From assembly GCA_026914155.1 (NCBI GenBank), contig JAPPGH010000031.1, forward strand, positions 62,001 to 126,000: 64,000 bases of DNA, written 5' to 3'. A model generated the notes under the pieces. The model had not been told where the DNA came from and did not search any database. It saw only the letters and a program-made list of their open reading frames with translations. Below, piece by piece: positions 23,657-32,935 of this stretch. How positions within the stretch are numbered: the first letter of the stretch is position 1; the number at the start of each line of letters is the position of its first letter. Both the position numbers and the translations under genes were made by a program. Source of the DNA: Candidatus Palauibacter rhopaloidicola (lineage in GTDB: Bacteria > Gemmatimonadota > Gemmatimonadetes > Palauibacterales > Palauibacteraceae).

Positions 23657-25708
23657 ATGCGTGCCGCGATCTTCCCCGCCTCCCGGGTCCTCGCCGCTGG
23701 GTCCGTCCTCTCCGTCATCCTCTCCGTCGCCGTCTCCACCGGATTGGACGCCCAGGAGAGCCGGCCGATGACGGTCGAGGATGTCCTCGCCCTCAGGAGC
23801 CTCTCACAGGTCTCCGTGAGTCCGGACGGGCAGTGGGTGGCCTACGTCGTCACGGAACGGGACATGGAGGAGGACCGCCAGGAAACCGACGTGTGGATCG
23901 TCCCCGCGGCGGGAGGCCCCGGCGATGCCCGCCAGCTCACGTTCCGACCCGGTTCCGACGATGCGCCGGTCTGGCACCCGTCGGCGGAATGGCTCGCCTT
24001 CTCCTCGGACCGGGAAGGCGTCAGGCAGGTCTACGGCATCCGGCCCGACGGCGGCGAGGCATGGCAGGTGACGTCCCACGAGACCTCGGTCGGCGGCTTC
24101 CGCTTCGCGCCCAATGGCCGGCGGCTCGGTTTCGTGTCGAGCCCGCCCGCGACGGCGACGGACCGCGAACTCGAGGAAGTGCGCGGCCGTCCGATGGTCT
24201 GGGACTCGGTCTACACGGACCAGTGGTCGCGCCTCCACGTCGCCGAACTCGAGGACGATGTGGCCGGCGAGGGCGTGAGATGGTCGCCGGACGGTCTCCA
24301 CGTGACGTCCTTCGTATGGTCCCCGGACTCGCGAGCCGTCGCGTTCGGCGCCCGGTCGTCGCCCGTGCTGAGGACGACGTACTACGGCGCGACGTACGTG
24401 CAGGAGGGCGCGGAAGCCGAGGCCCGGAGCGTCACGTCGATGCCGGGCGGGGAGAATCCGGTGGCGTGGGACGCTGAGTCGGGCCTCGTCGTGTCCGGAA
24501 CGGGGCAACTCCTCGGAACCTTCAATCGACAGCTCTGGCGGGTGCCGTTCGGCGCGGACGGCGCCGCGCCGGAGCCCGTGTCGCTCACCGCCGGTCTGGA
24601 CGCGAATGCGAACCTCGTCCACATCGATGGCTCGCGGCTCATCGTCTCCGCCGCCCGGCGCACCGGAGCCACCGTGTACCGGATCCCGCTCGCCGACGGC
24701 GCCCCGGCGGGCCCGCCGAGCGATCTGACCGATGGTCGGCACTACTACTCCGGCACCTCCATGTCGGCGGACGGGCGCTTCCTCGCGTTCACCGCCGAGG
24801 ACGGCATGACGTCTCCGGACCTCTTCATCACTCCGGTGGACGCCTTCCGCCCCGAACGCCTGACCGACCTGAACCCGCAGACGGCCGACCTCGCGCTCGG
24901 CGAACAGCGGGTCGAGTCGTGGCCTTCGCGAGCCGGCGGCGAGGACATCGAAGGCGTGCTCACCCTTCCCGTCGGGTACGAGGAGGGCGACCGCGTCCCG
25001 ATGGTGCTCGTGATCCACGGGGGCCCGTCCGGCATCTCCTCGGACCGCTTCAACGCGACGCGGGGCGCCTACCCGGTGCAGGTGTACGCGGGCATGGGGT
25101 TCGCCGTCCTCCAACCGAACTACCGCGGATCGAGCGGTTACGGCGAGCGGTTCAGAGGTCTCAACCGCGGCGACATCTCCGGCCGGGACTGGGTCGACAT
25201 CGACTCCGGGGTGGACGCCATGGTCGAGCGCGGGATCGCGGATCCCGACCGGCTCGCGGTGAGCGGATGGAGCTTCGGAGGGCACCACACCTACTGGGGC
25301 ATCACGCAGACCGACCGCTTCAGGGCGGCGAGCGCGGGCGCCGGTGCAAACGACCTCATCTCCATGTATTCCCAGACGGACATCCCCGAGTTCTACCATA
25401 CCTACCTGGGCCCGAAACCTTGGGAGGACTGGGACTTGTACGAGGAGCGCTCCGCCTACCGTCATGTTGAAAACGTGACGACACCGCTCCTGATCCAGGT
25501 GGGCGAGAGGGATGAGAGAGTGCCGGCGGAACAGAGCATCCAGTTCTTCGAGGCTGTCCGTGCCATCGGCAAAGCGCCGACGACGCTCGTCCTTTATCCG
25601 GATCAACCACATGGTGTTAGGTCTCCGCGTCTCCAGCGAGATCTCATGTCGAGAAACGTGGAATGGCTCAAGCGCTGGGTCCTGGAACCGGAGGCGCTGG
25701 TTCCGTAG
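23657..25708 (+). CDS. S9-family peptidase (dipeptidyl peptidase/acylaminoacyl peptidase type), exported
   Basis: 683 residues. The ATG at 23657 has AGGGG a few nt upstream; a further in-frame ATG at 23630 is possible. Signal peptide (VLSVILSVAVSTGLDAQ), then MTVEDVLALRSLSQVSVSPDGQWVA and propeller strands (~45-440), then an alpha/beta hydrolase with S539 in VSGWSFGGHH, Asp in VGERDERVP and His in YPDQPHGVR. HGGPSGISSD and NYRGSSGYGERF are typical oxyanion and core motifs. It is a different S9 subgroup from the two lipoprotein S9 genes here. Expected to cleave peptides after export. It precedes the cytochrome c/PQQ dehydrogenase pair by 62 bp. Confidence 0.9.
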   Translation: MRAAIFPASRVLAAGSVLSVILSVAVSTGLDAQESRPMTVEDVLALRSLSQVSVSPDGQWVAYVVTERDMEEDRQETDVWIVPAAGGPGDARQLTFRPGSDDAPVWHPSAEWLAFSSDREGVRQVYGIRPDGGEAWQVTSHETSVGGFRFAPNGRRLGFVSSPPATATDRELEEVRGRPMVWDSVYTDQWSRLHVAELEDDVAGEGVRWSPDGLHVTSFVWSPDSRAVAFGARSSPVLRTTYYGATYVQEGAEAEARSVTSMPGGENPVAWDAESGLVVSGTGQLLGTFNRQLWRVPFGADGAAPEPVSLTAGLDANANLVHIDGSRLIVSAARRTGATVYRIPLADGAPAGPPSDLTDGRHYYSGTSMSADGRFLAFTAEDGMTSPDLFITPVDAFRPERLTDLNPQTADLALGEQRVESWPSRAGGEDIEGVLTLPVGYEEGDRVPMVLVIHGGPSGISSDRFNATRGAYPVQVYAGMGFAVLQPNYRGSSGYGERFRGLNRGDISGRDWVDIDSGVDAMVERGIADPDRLAVSGWSFGGHHTYWGITQTDRFRAASAGAGANDLISMYSQTDIPEFYHTYLGPKPWEDWDLYEERSAYRHVENVTTPLLIQVGERDERVPAEQSIQFFEAVRAIGKAPTTLVLYPDQPHGVRSPRLQRDLMSRNVEWLKRWVLEPEALVP

Positions 25709-25770
25709 GACCCCGCCGGGCGGCTACGTTGATTAGTGGCGTGAAACAACGTCCCCGGAGAAGGAGGACC

Positions 25771-26589
25771 ATGCGACGGCCCCGTCCGAGTCTGTGCGGT
25801 CTCGCGCTCGCGGCGAGCGTGCTCGCGGTGGCCGGCCGGGCCGCGGCCCAGGATGAGACCGAGCTCACCGAGGCCGGTCTCGCGCGGGGCGAGATGTTCT
25901 ACCAGGCGCACTGCGGCCGGTGCCACGGCATGCTCGGCCAGGGGGGAGAGGGGCCGAGTCTGACGCGCCCAACCCTGCCCCGCGCGCCGGACCACGAATC
26001 GCTCGTCGAGGTGATCCGGCGCGGGATCCCCGGTACCGGCATGCCCGGGACGAGGTCCAACCTGGTGTCGGATCTGGAGGTCGATCTCGTGGCCGCCTAC
26101 GTCCGCACGCTGGGGCAGGACGCCGTCGTGGAGGTCGCGGGTGACGCCACGCGCGGCCGGGAAGTGTTCGCCACCGCCGGCGACTGCTACTCCTGCCACG
26201 TCGTTGACGGCCGCGGGACGGGAATCGGCCCCGAACTCACCGGCATCGGACTGCGGCGCGGCGTCGATTACCTCTACGCGTCCCTGCGGACGCCCGACTC
26301 GGAGTTGCCGGTCTCGCGGCGAGGTCTCCTGCGGGGATTCAGGGGATACCTGCCGATCCGCGCGGTCACGCGCGAGGGCCGCGTCATCACGGGCATGCGC
26401 GTGAACGAGGACGCCTTCACGATCCAGTTGCGGTCGATCTCCGGCCGCACGGTCTCGCTTCGCAAGGAAGATCTCGTGGAACTCGAGAAGCAGTTCGATC
26501 ACTCCCTGATGCCCACCGTGGAGGAGATGACGGAAGCGGACATCGACGATCTCGTCGCCTTCCTCGCCGATCTCGGGGAGGGATCATGA
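25771..26589 (+). CDS. diheme c-type cytochrome (partner of PQQ dehydrogenase)
   Basis: 272 residues; ATG 25771 preceded by AAGGAGG at 25761-25767. Signal peptide ends near AGRAAAQ. Two heme sites: CGRCH (48-52) with GMPGTRSNL as probable Met ligand, and CYSCH (139-143). The C-terminal part (~195-255) has the TREGRVITGMRVNEDAF and VSLRKEDLVELE strands of the heme-binding domain found next to quinoproteins in Planctomycetes/Acidobacteria-like genomes. Its TGA overlaps the ATG of the PQQ dehydrogenase (ATGA), so the two are coupled; it should take electrons from that enzyme's PQQ in the periplasm. Confidence 0.88.
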   Translation: MRRPRPSLCGLALAASVLAVAGRAAAQDETELTEAGLARGEMFYQAHCGRCHGMLGQGGEGPSLTRPTLPRAPDHESLVEVIRRGIPGTGMPGTRSNLVSDLEVDLVAAYVRTLGQDAVVEVAGDATRGREVFATAGDCYSCHVVDGRGTGIGPELTGIGLRRGVDYLYASLRTPDSELPVSRRGLLRGFRGYLPIRAVTREGRVITGMRVNEDAFTIQLRSISGRTVSLRKEDLVELEKQFDHSLMPTVEEMTEADIDDLVAFLADLGEGS

Positions 26590-28211
26590 AACCTGGACCG
26601 CGGCTTCCTCCGGCTGTCGCGGCCGGCGCGCTCGCGGCGGCGGCCCTCCTGTGCGGCGGCGCCCTCGCGGGCGTGGACGCGCAGGTGCCGTTCGAGCGCC
26701 TCGTGAACGCGGACGACGAGCCGCACAACTGGTTCATGTACTCGGGCAACTACGCCTCGCACCGTTTTTCCGCGCTCGACGAGATCCACCGCGGCAACGT
26801 CGGGGACCTCACGGTGATCTGGGCCTACCAGATGAGCGGCGGGCTCATCGAGACGACGCCGGTCGTGGTCGACGGCGTGATGTACGTGACGGAGCCGCCG
26901 AGCAACGTGAGCGCGCTCGACGCGCGCACCGGACGCCGCCTCTGGCACTGGTCGGCGGAAGTCCCCACCTCGACGAAGAACATCGGCTTCCCGCGCGTGA
27001 ACCGGGGCGTCGCCATCCTTGACGAGACGGTGTTCGTGGGCACGCTCGACGCCCGCCTCGTGGCGCTCGACACCCGATCCGGCGCCGTTCGGTGGGAGGT
27101 GGACGTCGCGGACAACTTCCTCGGGTTCTCGATCACGACGGCGCCGCTCGCGCTCGACGGCAGGGTCATCGTCGGCGTGTCGGGCGCGGAGGCCGGCGCG
27201 AACGGCTTCGTCGACGCCTACGACCCCGAGAACGGCGATCTCCTCTGGCGCACGTTCACGATCCCCCGGCCGGGCGAGCCGGGGAGCGAGACGTGGGGCG
27301 GCGACAGCTGGGAGCACGGCGGCGGCTCGACGTGGCTCACCGGTTCGTACGACCCGGAGCTTGACCTCCTCTACTGGCCCACCGGGAACCCGGCCCCCGA
27401 CTGGAACGGGGACCTGCGGCCCGGCGACAACTTGTACACGAACTCCATCCTCGCCCTCGATCCCGACACGGGCGAGATGCAGTGGTACTTCCAGTACACG
27501 CCGCACGACACGCACGACTGGGACGCGAACCAGATCCAGGTGCTCGTGGACGCTGAATGGGAGGGCGAAGCCCGCAAGCTGGTCGTCACCGCGAACCGGA
27601 ACGCCTTCTACTACGTGCTCGACCGCGAGACCGGCGAGTTCCTGCACGGCGCGGAGTACTCGAAGCAGACGTGGGCCGAGGGCCTCGACGAGCAGGGCCG
27701 CCCGATCGTGATTCCCGGCACCGAGCCCACGGAGGAAGGGAACCTCGTCTGGCCCAGCCTCCAGGGGGCGGCGAACTGGTTCAGCCCTTCGTACAGTCCG
27801 GACACCGGGCTCTTCTACCAGGCGACCCGGATCATGGGAGCCGTCTACTACAAGGCCGAGGTCGAATACGAGCCCGGCCAGCCGTTTCTCGGCGGCGGCG
27901 AGCAGGCGCTGTCCGGCGACGACGCGAGCGGGGCGGTCAAGGCGCTCGACGTCCTCACGGGGGAACTTCGGTGGGAATTCCCGCTGCTCTCCCCGCCGTG
28001 GGCCGGCGTGATGGCCACGCGCGGCGGCCTCGTCTTCGGCGGTAGCAACGAGGGCAACATCTTCGCCCTCGACGCGGAGACGGGAGAGGCGCTGTGGGAC
28101 TTCCAGGCCGGCGCCGGCGTCCGCACCGGCCCCATGTCGTTCGAGGTGGACGGCGAACAACGCATCGTGACCGCCGCGGGCGGCGTCCTGTGGGTATTCG
28201 GACTCCCCTAG
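26586..28211 (+). CDS. PQQ-dependent dehydrogenase (quinoprotein, no fused heme)
   Basis: 541 residues. Signal peptide (AVAAGALAAAALLCGGALAGVDAQ), then NWFMYSGNYASHRFSALDEI, the standard opening of quinoprotein alcohol dehydrogenases, followed by propeller blades (LDARTGRRLWHW, LDTRSGAVRWEV, YDPENGDLLWRT, LDAETGEALWDF). GGDSWEHGGGSTW and YTPHDTHDWDANQ lie in the PQQ pocket. It lacks the C-terminal cytochrome domain seen in the gene at the left edge; the upstream diheme cytochrome supplies that function, and the genes overlap by 4 bp. It oxidises an alcohol or polyol in the periplasm; the substrate is not predictable. Confidence 0.92.
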   Translation: MKPGPRLPPAVAAGALAAAALLCGGALAGVDAQVPFERLVNADDEPHNWFMYSGNYASHRFSALDEIHRGNVGDLTVIWAYQMSGGLIETTPVVVDGVMYVTEPPSNVSALDARTGRRLWHWSAEVPTSTKNIGFPRVNRGVAILDETVFVGTLDARLVALDTRSGAVRWEVDVADNFLGFSITTAPLALDGRVIVGVSGAEAGANGFVDAYDPENGDLLWRTFTIPRPGEPGSETWGGDSWEHGGGSTWLTGSYDPELDLLYWPTGNPAPDWNGDLRPGDNLYTNSILALDPDTGEMQWYFQYTPHDTHDWDANQIQVLVDAEWEGEARKLVVTANRNAFYYVLDRETGEFLHGAEYSKQTWAEGLDEQGRPIVIPGTEPTEEGNLVWPSLQGAANWFSPSYSPDTGLFYQATRIMGAVYYKAEVEYEPGQPFLGGGEQALSGDDASGAVKALDVLTGELRWEFPLLSPPWAGVMATRGGLVFGGSNEGNIFALDAETGEALWDFQAGAGVRTGPMSFEVDGEQRIVTAAGGVLWVFGLP

Positions 28212-28266
28212 CGGTTTGGGTGACAACGCCGGTCGAACCGCCCGGCGACTTGAGCAGGAGGCCGTG

Positions 28267-30000
28267 ATGACATTCAGGAACCGTCTTTCCATGCAGACAC
28301 CGCACCGCCGCGGCGTCCCGGCCACGGTGTTTCTCGCAGCAGCGTTCCTGCTCGCGGCCGTCGCCGCGCAGGCACAGTCGTCATTTCCGCCTCCGCCGAG
28401 CGTCGAAGAGATCGACGCGTGGGTCGAGGACGCGATGGCCCGGTGGGAAGTGCCCGGGCTGGGGCTGGCCATCGTGTACGAGGGCGAGCGCTATCTCTCC
28501 GCCGGCTACGGCGTGCGCGAACTGGGTCGGGACACGCCGGTGGACGGAGGGACGCTGTTCAGTATCGGTTCCTGCTCGAAGGCGTTCGGAGCCGCCACGA
28601 TCGCCTCCCTGGTGGAAGAGGGGAAGCTCCGCTGGGACGACCGCATCACGGACCACATCCCGTGGTTCCGTCTCCACGACCCGTGGACGACGCGCGAGAT
28701 CCGCGTGCGGGACATCGTGACGCACCGCGTCGGAACCGGGAGCAATCAGCCGCTGCGCCCGCTCGTCACGGACCGGCGAGACTATCTCATGCGGCTCCCT
28801 CACACCGATCCGGATCACCCCTTCCGCGACCGCTACGGGTACACCAACGACATGTTCGTCCTCACCGGCCACCTCGTGGAGACGGTCTCCGGAACGGACT
28901 GGGACTCCTACGCCCGCGAGAAGCTCTGGAATCCGCTGGGGATGACGACCACGACGGCGCGCATGGCGCCCGCCAACGCGAGCCCGAACCACGCCGAGCC
29001 GCACGCGATCGTTGAGCGGCGGTTCATCGGAAACGCCGCGACCACGGGGATGCCGCTGGAGCCCGTGCCCTGGCAGTACGCGGAGGACGTCACCGTGCCC
29101 TCGGGCGGCGTGATCACTTCGGCGGACGAGGTCACCGAGTGGATGCGGTTCCACGTCGGCACGCACCCGAACCCGCCGCTCTCCCGATCATCCGTCGAAC
29201 TCATGCATACGCCGCACACCGTGATACGGAACCCGAGCAGCTGGATGCCGTTCGAGGGGCCTGGCGCGTACGCGATGGGCTGGTCGACGGGGAGGTTCGG
29301 GGACGTCACGGGCGTGGGCCACGGGGGGAACGCGCTGGGGTTCAACTGCTCGATCGCGCTGGCGCCGGAACAGGGCTTCGGCGTGTGGGCGACGACGAAC
29401 CGGAACTCGGAGCTGCCGTGGGTGCTCACGAAGTGGGCGATGGCGCGTTTCGTGGGCACGGAGGAGCTGCGGAACCGCGACTGGCACGCGGAATTCGAGC
29501 GGAACGTTGCCGAGGGGAACCGGCGGACCTTCGAGGCCGAGGAGGCGCGGCAGGCGGCCCGGCTCGACCAGGGGCCCTCGGTGCCGCTCGAGGCCTACGC
29601 CGGGACCTACCGCAACGGCTACGCCGGCGAGTTGCGCATTCGCCTGACGGACGAGGCGATCCCGCCGCTCATGCCGGCCGAGGGCCGCCTGGGCCGCTGG
29701 GACGGGACGCCGGGCGTGCACGAACGTCCGGCCGCGAGCGCATCGGCAGGCGCCGAACGCAACGGGGCGGACAACGGGTCTGCGAACGGAGTGGGCGGAG
29801 CGGCCGGCGAGCTGCGGCTCGTGGCTGAGTTCGATGGCCGGGAACGGCCGGTGCGGATGCCGCTCGAGCCCTGGCACGTCGACCGCTTCGACATGTGGTT
29901 CGGCGACGTCCGGATCGGCGTCTCGTTCCTGCTGGACGACACGGCCCGCGTGACGGGCGTCGAGATGGACTACTACGGCCGCTTCGAACGCGTGCCCTAG
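28267..30000 (+). CDS. exported serine hydrolase, beta-lactamase/class C fold
   Basis: 577 residues; ATG 28267 (a GTG lies just before it), with AGGAGG upstream. Signal peptide ends AAVAAQAQ. Class C-type motifs: SxxK as S102-C-S-K105 in FSIGSCSKAFG, YGYTNDMF (YxN) and GVGHGGNALGF (KTG-equivalent HGG). The catalytic domain spans ~45-400; the C-terminal ~180 residues form the lipocalin-like domain common in such esterases/peptidases, with an inserted low-complexity SASAGAERNGADNGSANG linker. Periplasmic; probably an esterase, D-aminopeptidase or peptidoglycan-active enzyme rather than an antibiotic resistance enzyme. Confidence 0.88.
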   Translation: MTFRNRLSMQTPHRRGVPATVFLAAAFLLAAVAAQAQSSFPPPPSVEEIDAWVEDAMARWEVPGLGLAIVYEGERYLSAGYGVRELGRDTPVDGGTLFSIGSCSKAFGAATIASLVEEGKLRWDDRITDHIPWFRLHDPWTTREIRVRDIVTHRVGTGSNQPLRPLVTDRRDYLMRLPHTDPDHPFRDRYGYTNDMFVLTGHLVETVSGTDWDSYAREKLWNPLGMTTTTARMAPANASPNHAEPHAIVERRFIGNAATTGMPLEPVPWQYAEDVTVPSGGVITSADEVTEWMRFHVGTHPNPPLSRSSVELMHTPHTVIRNPSSWMPFEGPGAYAMGWSTGRFGDVTGVGHGGNALGFNCSIALAPEQGFGVWATTNRNSELPWVLTKWAMARFVGTEELRNRDWHAEFERNVAEGNRRTFEAEEARQAARLDQGPSVPLEAYAGTYRNGYAGELRIRLTDEAIPPLMPAEGRLGRWDGTPGVHERPAASASAGAERNGADNGSANGVGGAAGELRLVAEFDGRERPVRMPLEPWHVDRFDMWFGDVRIGVSFLLDDTARVTGVEMDYYGRFERVP

Positions 30001-30022
30001 CAGCTCGTGGCAAGACTCGGCG

Positions 30023-30229
30023 TCAGCGGGCGTACAGGCGGTTCGCGTAGCTGTACGCCGTGACGGCGGAAACGATGTGGCAGATCCAGCCCAGCGTGCC
30101 GCCGGTTCCGAGCCACAGGCCGGGCGTGACCAGCAACCAGAAGAGTCCGCGCAGGAACTTGCCGTTGTACCACTGGCCCACGCCCGGAACGAGAAAGCTC
30201 AACACGGCGGCGGTTAGCGGGTTCTTCAC
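30023..30229 (-). CDS. small TM2-domain membrane protein
   Basis: 68 residues from GTG 30229, with GGAGGA at 30235-30240 (5 nt spacing). Two hydrophobic segments joined by the TM2 pattern PGVGQWYNGKFLRGLFWLL. TM2 proteins are small two-helix membrane proteins of unclear function. It is the last gene of the minus-strand group, separated from the S9 gene by 140 bp of GC-rich sequence in which I see no feature, so it may have its own promoter. Confidence 0.75.
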   Translation of the reverse strand: MKNPLTAAVLSFLVPGVGQWYNGKFLRGLFWLLVTPGLWLGTGGTLGWICHIVSAVTAYSYANRLYAR

Positions 30230-30369
30230 GTATGTCCTCCCAGGCAGTCCATCGAGACCATCGTCCGGATTCCTCGACCGGCGGGGCAGCGCCCGCGCCG
30301 AGACTTCCTACGTGGCGTCCGCGCTGGGGGTTTCCGGGCCGGTCGGCGCGGTTCCCGCGCAAGCCGGAC

Positions 30370-32325
30370 TCAGCCTGTGGCGCAGCCGCCGAGGTGCCGG
30401 GTGAAGAACTCCTCCAGGCGCGACCAGGTGTCGACGCGGTTGTCCGGGTCCCGGAAACCGTGCGCTTCGTCCGGGTACGTCCGCACCTCGACGCTCTTGC
30501 CGAGCCGCTCGAATTCGGCCACCGCGTTCTCGAAGTTCTGGATCGGCACGCGGCGGTCGAGTTCCCCGTGCATGAGGAGGACGGGCGCCGTGATGTCGGC
30601 GATGCGCGACACGACGTCGCTCTTGGCGTACGTGTCGGGACGCTCCTCCGGCGTGCCGCCGTGTCCCGTGACCGAGAAGATCTTCCCCAGCCGGTCCGTG
30701 TACTCGAGCGTGTTCAGCTTCGAGTAGGCGCCGCGCATGGGGACGGCCGCGTCGAACTTGTCCGGGGTCAGGCTGACCGCCGACAGCGACATGCTGCCGC
30801 CGTAGCTGCCGCCGTAGATCCCCACCTTCCCGTTCACCCAGGGAAGCGTGCGCAGGAAATCGGCCGCGGCGCCCGCATCGCGCGCCTGGTCCCACAGCCA
30901 GTCCTCGACCGAGAGGTCCTGGAACTCGCGCCCGAAGCCCGAGCCGCCCCGGTAGTTGATGGCGAGGACCACGAACCCCTTCGAGGCGAGGTACTGTTCG
31001 GTGAGGTTCAGGCCCTGCTGGTAGGAATTCGTCCCGCCCCCGTGGACCTGGACGAGCGCCGGGCAGGCGGCCCCTGCCGCCCGTTGCAGCGGGTCGTAGA
31101 GGAAGCCCTGGATGCGGAGCCCGTCGAAGCTCGGGAAAGCGATCTCGCGCGGCGCCGCGACGGACCGCCAGGACGGCGAGAACGAGGTGATGCGCTCGGG
31201 GACGCCGCCGATGAGGTCCAGGGCGTAGGCTTCTCCTCCCCGGGTGGACGACGAGCGGACGAAGGAGAGGGTCCCGGCTCCCGCCGTGTGGCTGACCGCG
31301 GAAATCGTCCCCTCCATGTGCGTGACGCGCGTGGCCACGCCTCCCCCGGCCGGCACGGCCCACACGTTGACCGTGCCGCGTTCGAGGTAGGGGAAGTAGA
31401 TGAACGCGCCGTCCTCCGACCACGACGGGGCATGTCGCATCGCCGCATCCGTCGCGTAGACCTGCATGTCCACGATGCGCTCCGACGCCCCGTCGCCCAC
31501 CTCCAGGTCCTCGATCACGTAGATGTAGGAGAGATCCTCGTACCAGTATTCGTCCTTCGCCGTGCCGAAAACGGCGATCCGGTCGCCCTCCGGCGACCAC
31601 ACCGGCGTGGACATCGCCATCAGCGTACGGGTGAGCTGCCGGCGGGCTCCCGTCTCGACGTCGACGAGCCAGAGGTCGTCGTGCCAGTAGTCGGAGGCGT
31701 TCGACACGTAGAGGATCTCGCGGCCGTCCGGCCGCCAGGCGGGCGCGAAGCGCGGATCGTCGCCGGCCATGGCGGCCTCGGTCAACTGGCGCGGGGGAGT
31801 CGAGCCGTCCGCCGGCACGAGCCAGATGTCCTGGTGGCCGCTCGCGGTCGAGTAGAACGCGATGATCCGCCCGTCCGGGGAGAAGGCCGGCGCCCGGACA
31901 CCCTCCATCCGGTCCGTCAGCGGGCGCGCTTCGAGGTCGCCGACGTCCGCAACGTGGACCTGGCCGCCGGCCGCGAAGGCGATCCGGTCTCCGGCGGGTG
32001 CCCAGGCCGGATTCGAGCCCTGAAGCCAGAAGCGCGGCGTCCCGAAGCCGCCTCCCTCGCCGCGCGCCGCGAGATACAGCCCCGAACCGTCCGGCCCCGA
32101 GCCGGAGATCGCGAGGTGACGGCCGTCCGGCGAGATCGAGACGCCCCGCACGCCCGTGTTGTGGCGGTGGATGTTGTCGAGCGTGAGGTCGAGCGCCGCC
32201 GGCGCTCCCCCGCCGGGGGCCGCATCTCCGGGCGCCCCGCATGCGACCGTGAGCAGGAGCGAGAAGGCTGCCGTCGCGTGGAAGCGGCGACGCGGGGCGC
32301 AGGACCGGCGGTGTGGGCGGCGCAT
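30370..32325 (-). CDS. S9-family prolyl oligopeptidase-like lipoprotein (paralogue)
   Basis: 651 residues; ATG 32325 preceded by GGAGG at 6 nt. Arg-rich N-terminus, hydrophobic FSLLLTVACGAPGD with lipobox LTVAC. TolB-like propeller (SPDGRHLAISG, SPDGRIIAFYS, RPDGREILYVS, SPEGDRIAVFG), then an alpha/beta hydrolase with S507 in GIYGGSYGGSMS, Asp in MHGELDRRVP and His in YPDEAHGF. Very similar to the 20906 gene, especially in the hydrolase domain, and like it lies next to a metzincin lipoprotein gene, suggesting the two proteases work together. Expected at the periplasmic face of a membrane. Confidence 0.9.
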   Translation of the reverse strand: MRRPHRRSCAPRRRFHATAAFSLLLTVACGAPGDAAPGGGAPAALDLTLDNIHRHNTGVRGVSISPDGRHLAISGSGPDGSGLYLAARGEGGGFGTPRFWLQGSNPAWAPAGDRIAFAAGGQVHVADVGDLEARPLTDRMEGVRAPAFSPDGRIIAFYSTASGHQDIWLVPADGSTPPRQLTEAAMAGDDPRFAPAWRPDGREILYVSNASDYWHDDLWLVDVETGARRQLTRTLMAMSTPVWSPEGDRIAVFGTAKDEYWYEDLSYIYVIEDLEVGDGASERIVDMQVYATDAAMRHAPSWSEDGAFIYFPYLERGTVNVWAVPAGGGVATRVTHMEGTISAVSHTAGAGTLSFVRSSSTRGGEAYALDLIGGVPERITSFSPSWRSVAAPREIAFPSFDGLRIQGFLYDPLQRAAGAACPALVQVHGGGTNSYQQGLNLTEQYLASKGFVVLAINYRGGSGFGREFQDLSVEDWLWDQARDAGAAADFLRTLPWVNGKVGIYGGSYGGSMSLSAVSLTPDKFDAAVPMRGAYSKLNTLEYTDRLGKIFSVTGHGGTPEERPDTYAKSDVVSRIADITAPVLLMHGELDRRVPIQNFENAVAEFERLGKSVEVRTYPDEAHGFRDPDNRVDTWSRLEEFFTRHLGGCATG

Positions 32326-32374
32326 CCGAGCCTCCGGGATCTGTGGGGCAAGCGAAGCTGGCGTGGTGTTGACA

Positions 32375-32935
32375 CTAGTCGAATTCGAATACGACGCCCA
32401 GATCGAAGCCGAGCGCCACGGCGTGGTCGGTACTCGACGGGGTGTCGGCTGACATGCGCCGCCAGGACAGGCCCGGCCCGATGCGCGCACGGCCGAGGCG
32501 AAGGCGGAGTCCTGCGCCCGCCTCCAGACCGGGGCCCGCCCGCGGGGTCTCGCCTTCCGTCCCGACGCGCGTCGTGCCGTAGAGGACGCCGACCCGGCCC
32601 CACAGCCAGCCTCGCGACAGCTCCACGCCGAGGGCGGCGTGGTTGCCGGTGACCGTCGGCTCTCTCCCGCGGCAGAACCCCTCCCTGCAGCCGAAGGCGG
32701 TACGGACATACCCCGCGGAGACGGCGACCTGCGGGCGCAGCCGTCGCCCAATCCGGATTTCGTACGAGAGGGCGGGAGCCCATTCGAGAGCCGCCGAAGT
32801 GGACGTGTGATTCCCCACGGCGAGGCCGCTCCGCACCTCCACGGAGGTCTGCGCGGCGGCGCGCCCGACCATCGGCGTGCCTGCGGCCATGATCAGCGCC
32901 ACGACGAAGGCGGCGCGGCGGCGCGGGCCGTTCAT
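32375..32935 (-). CDS. small exported protein, probably outer-membrane beta-barrel
   Basis: 186 residues. Signal peptide (AAFVVALIMAAGTPMVGRAAAQ), then alternating-pattern strands (LEWAPALSYEIRIG, LRPQVAVSAGYVRTAF, HAALGVELSRGWLWGRVGVLYG, LEAGAGLRLRLGRARIGPGLSWRRM) and a C-terminal strand ending VALGFDLGVVFEFD: aromatic-ended, as in outer-membrane barrels of about eight strands. One Cys pair (FGCREGFCRG) may form a loop disulfide. ATG 32935 overlaps the stop of the metzincin gene (ATGA). No specific family recognised. Confidence 0.65.
   Translation of the reverse strand: MNGPRRRAAFVVALIMAAGTPMVGRAAAQTSVEVRSGLAVGNHTSTSAALEWAPALSYEIRIGRRLRPQVAVSAGYVRTAFGCREGFCRGREPTVTGNHAALGVELSRGWLWGRVGVLYGTTRVGTEGETPRAGPGLEAGAGLRLRLGRARIGPGLSWRRMSADTPSSTDHAVALGFDLGVVFEFD

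Noticed and set aside
30230..30369. 140-bp GC-rich gap between the TM2 gene and the S9 gene, examined for an RNA gene
   Set aside because: No conserved RNA shape, tRNA-like arms or clear promoter; only unremarkable GC-rich sequence.
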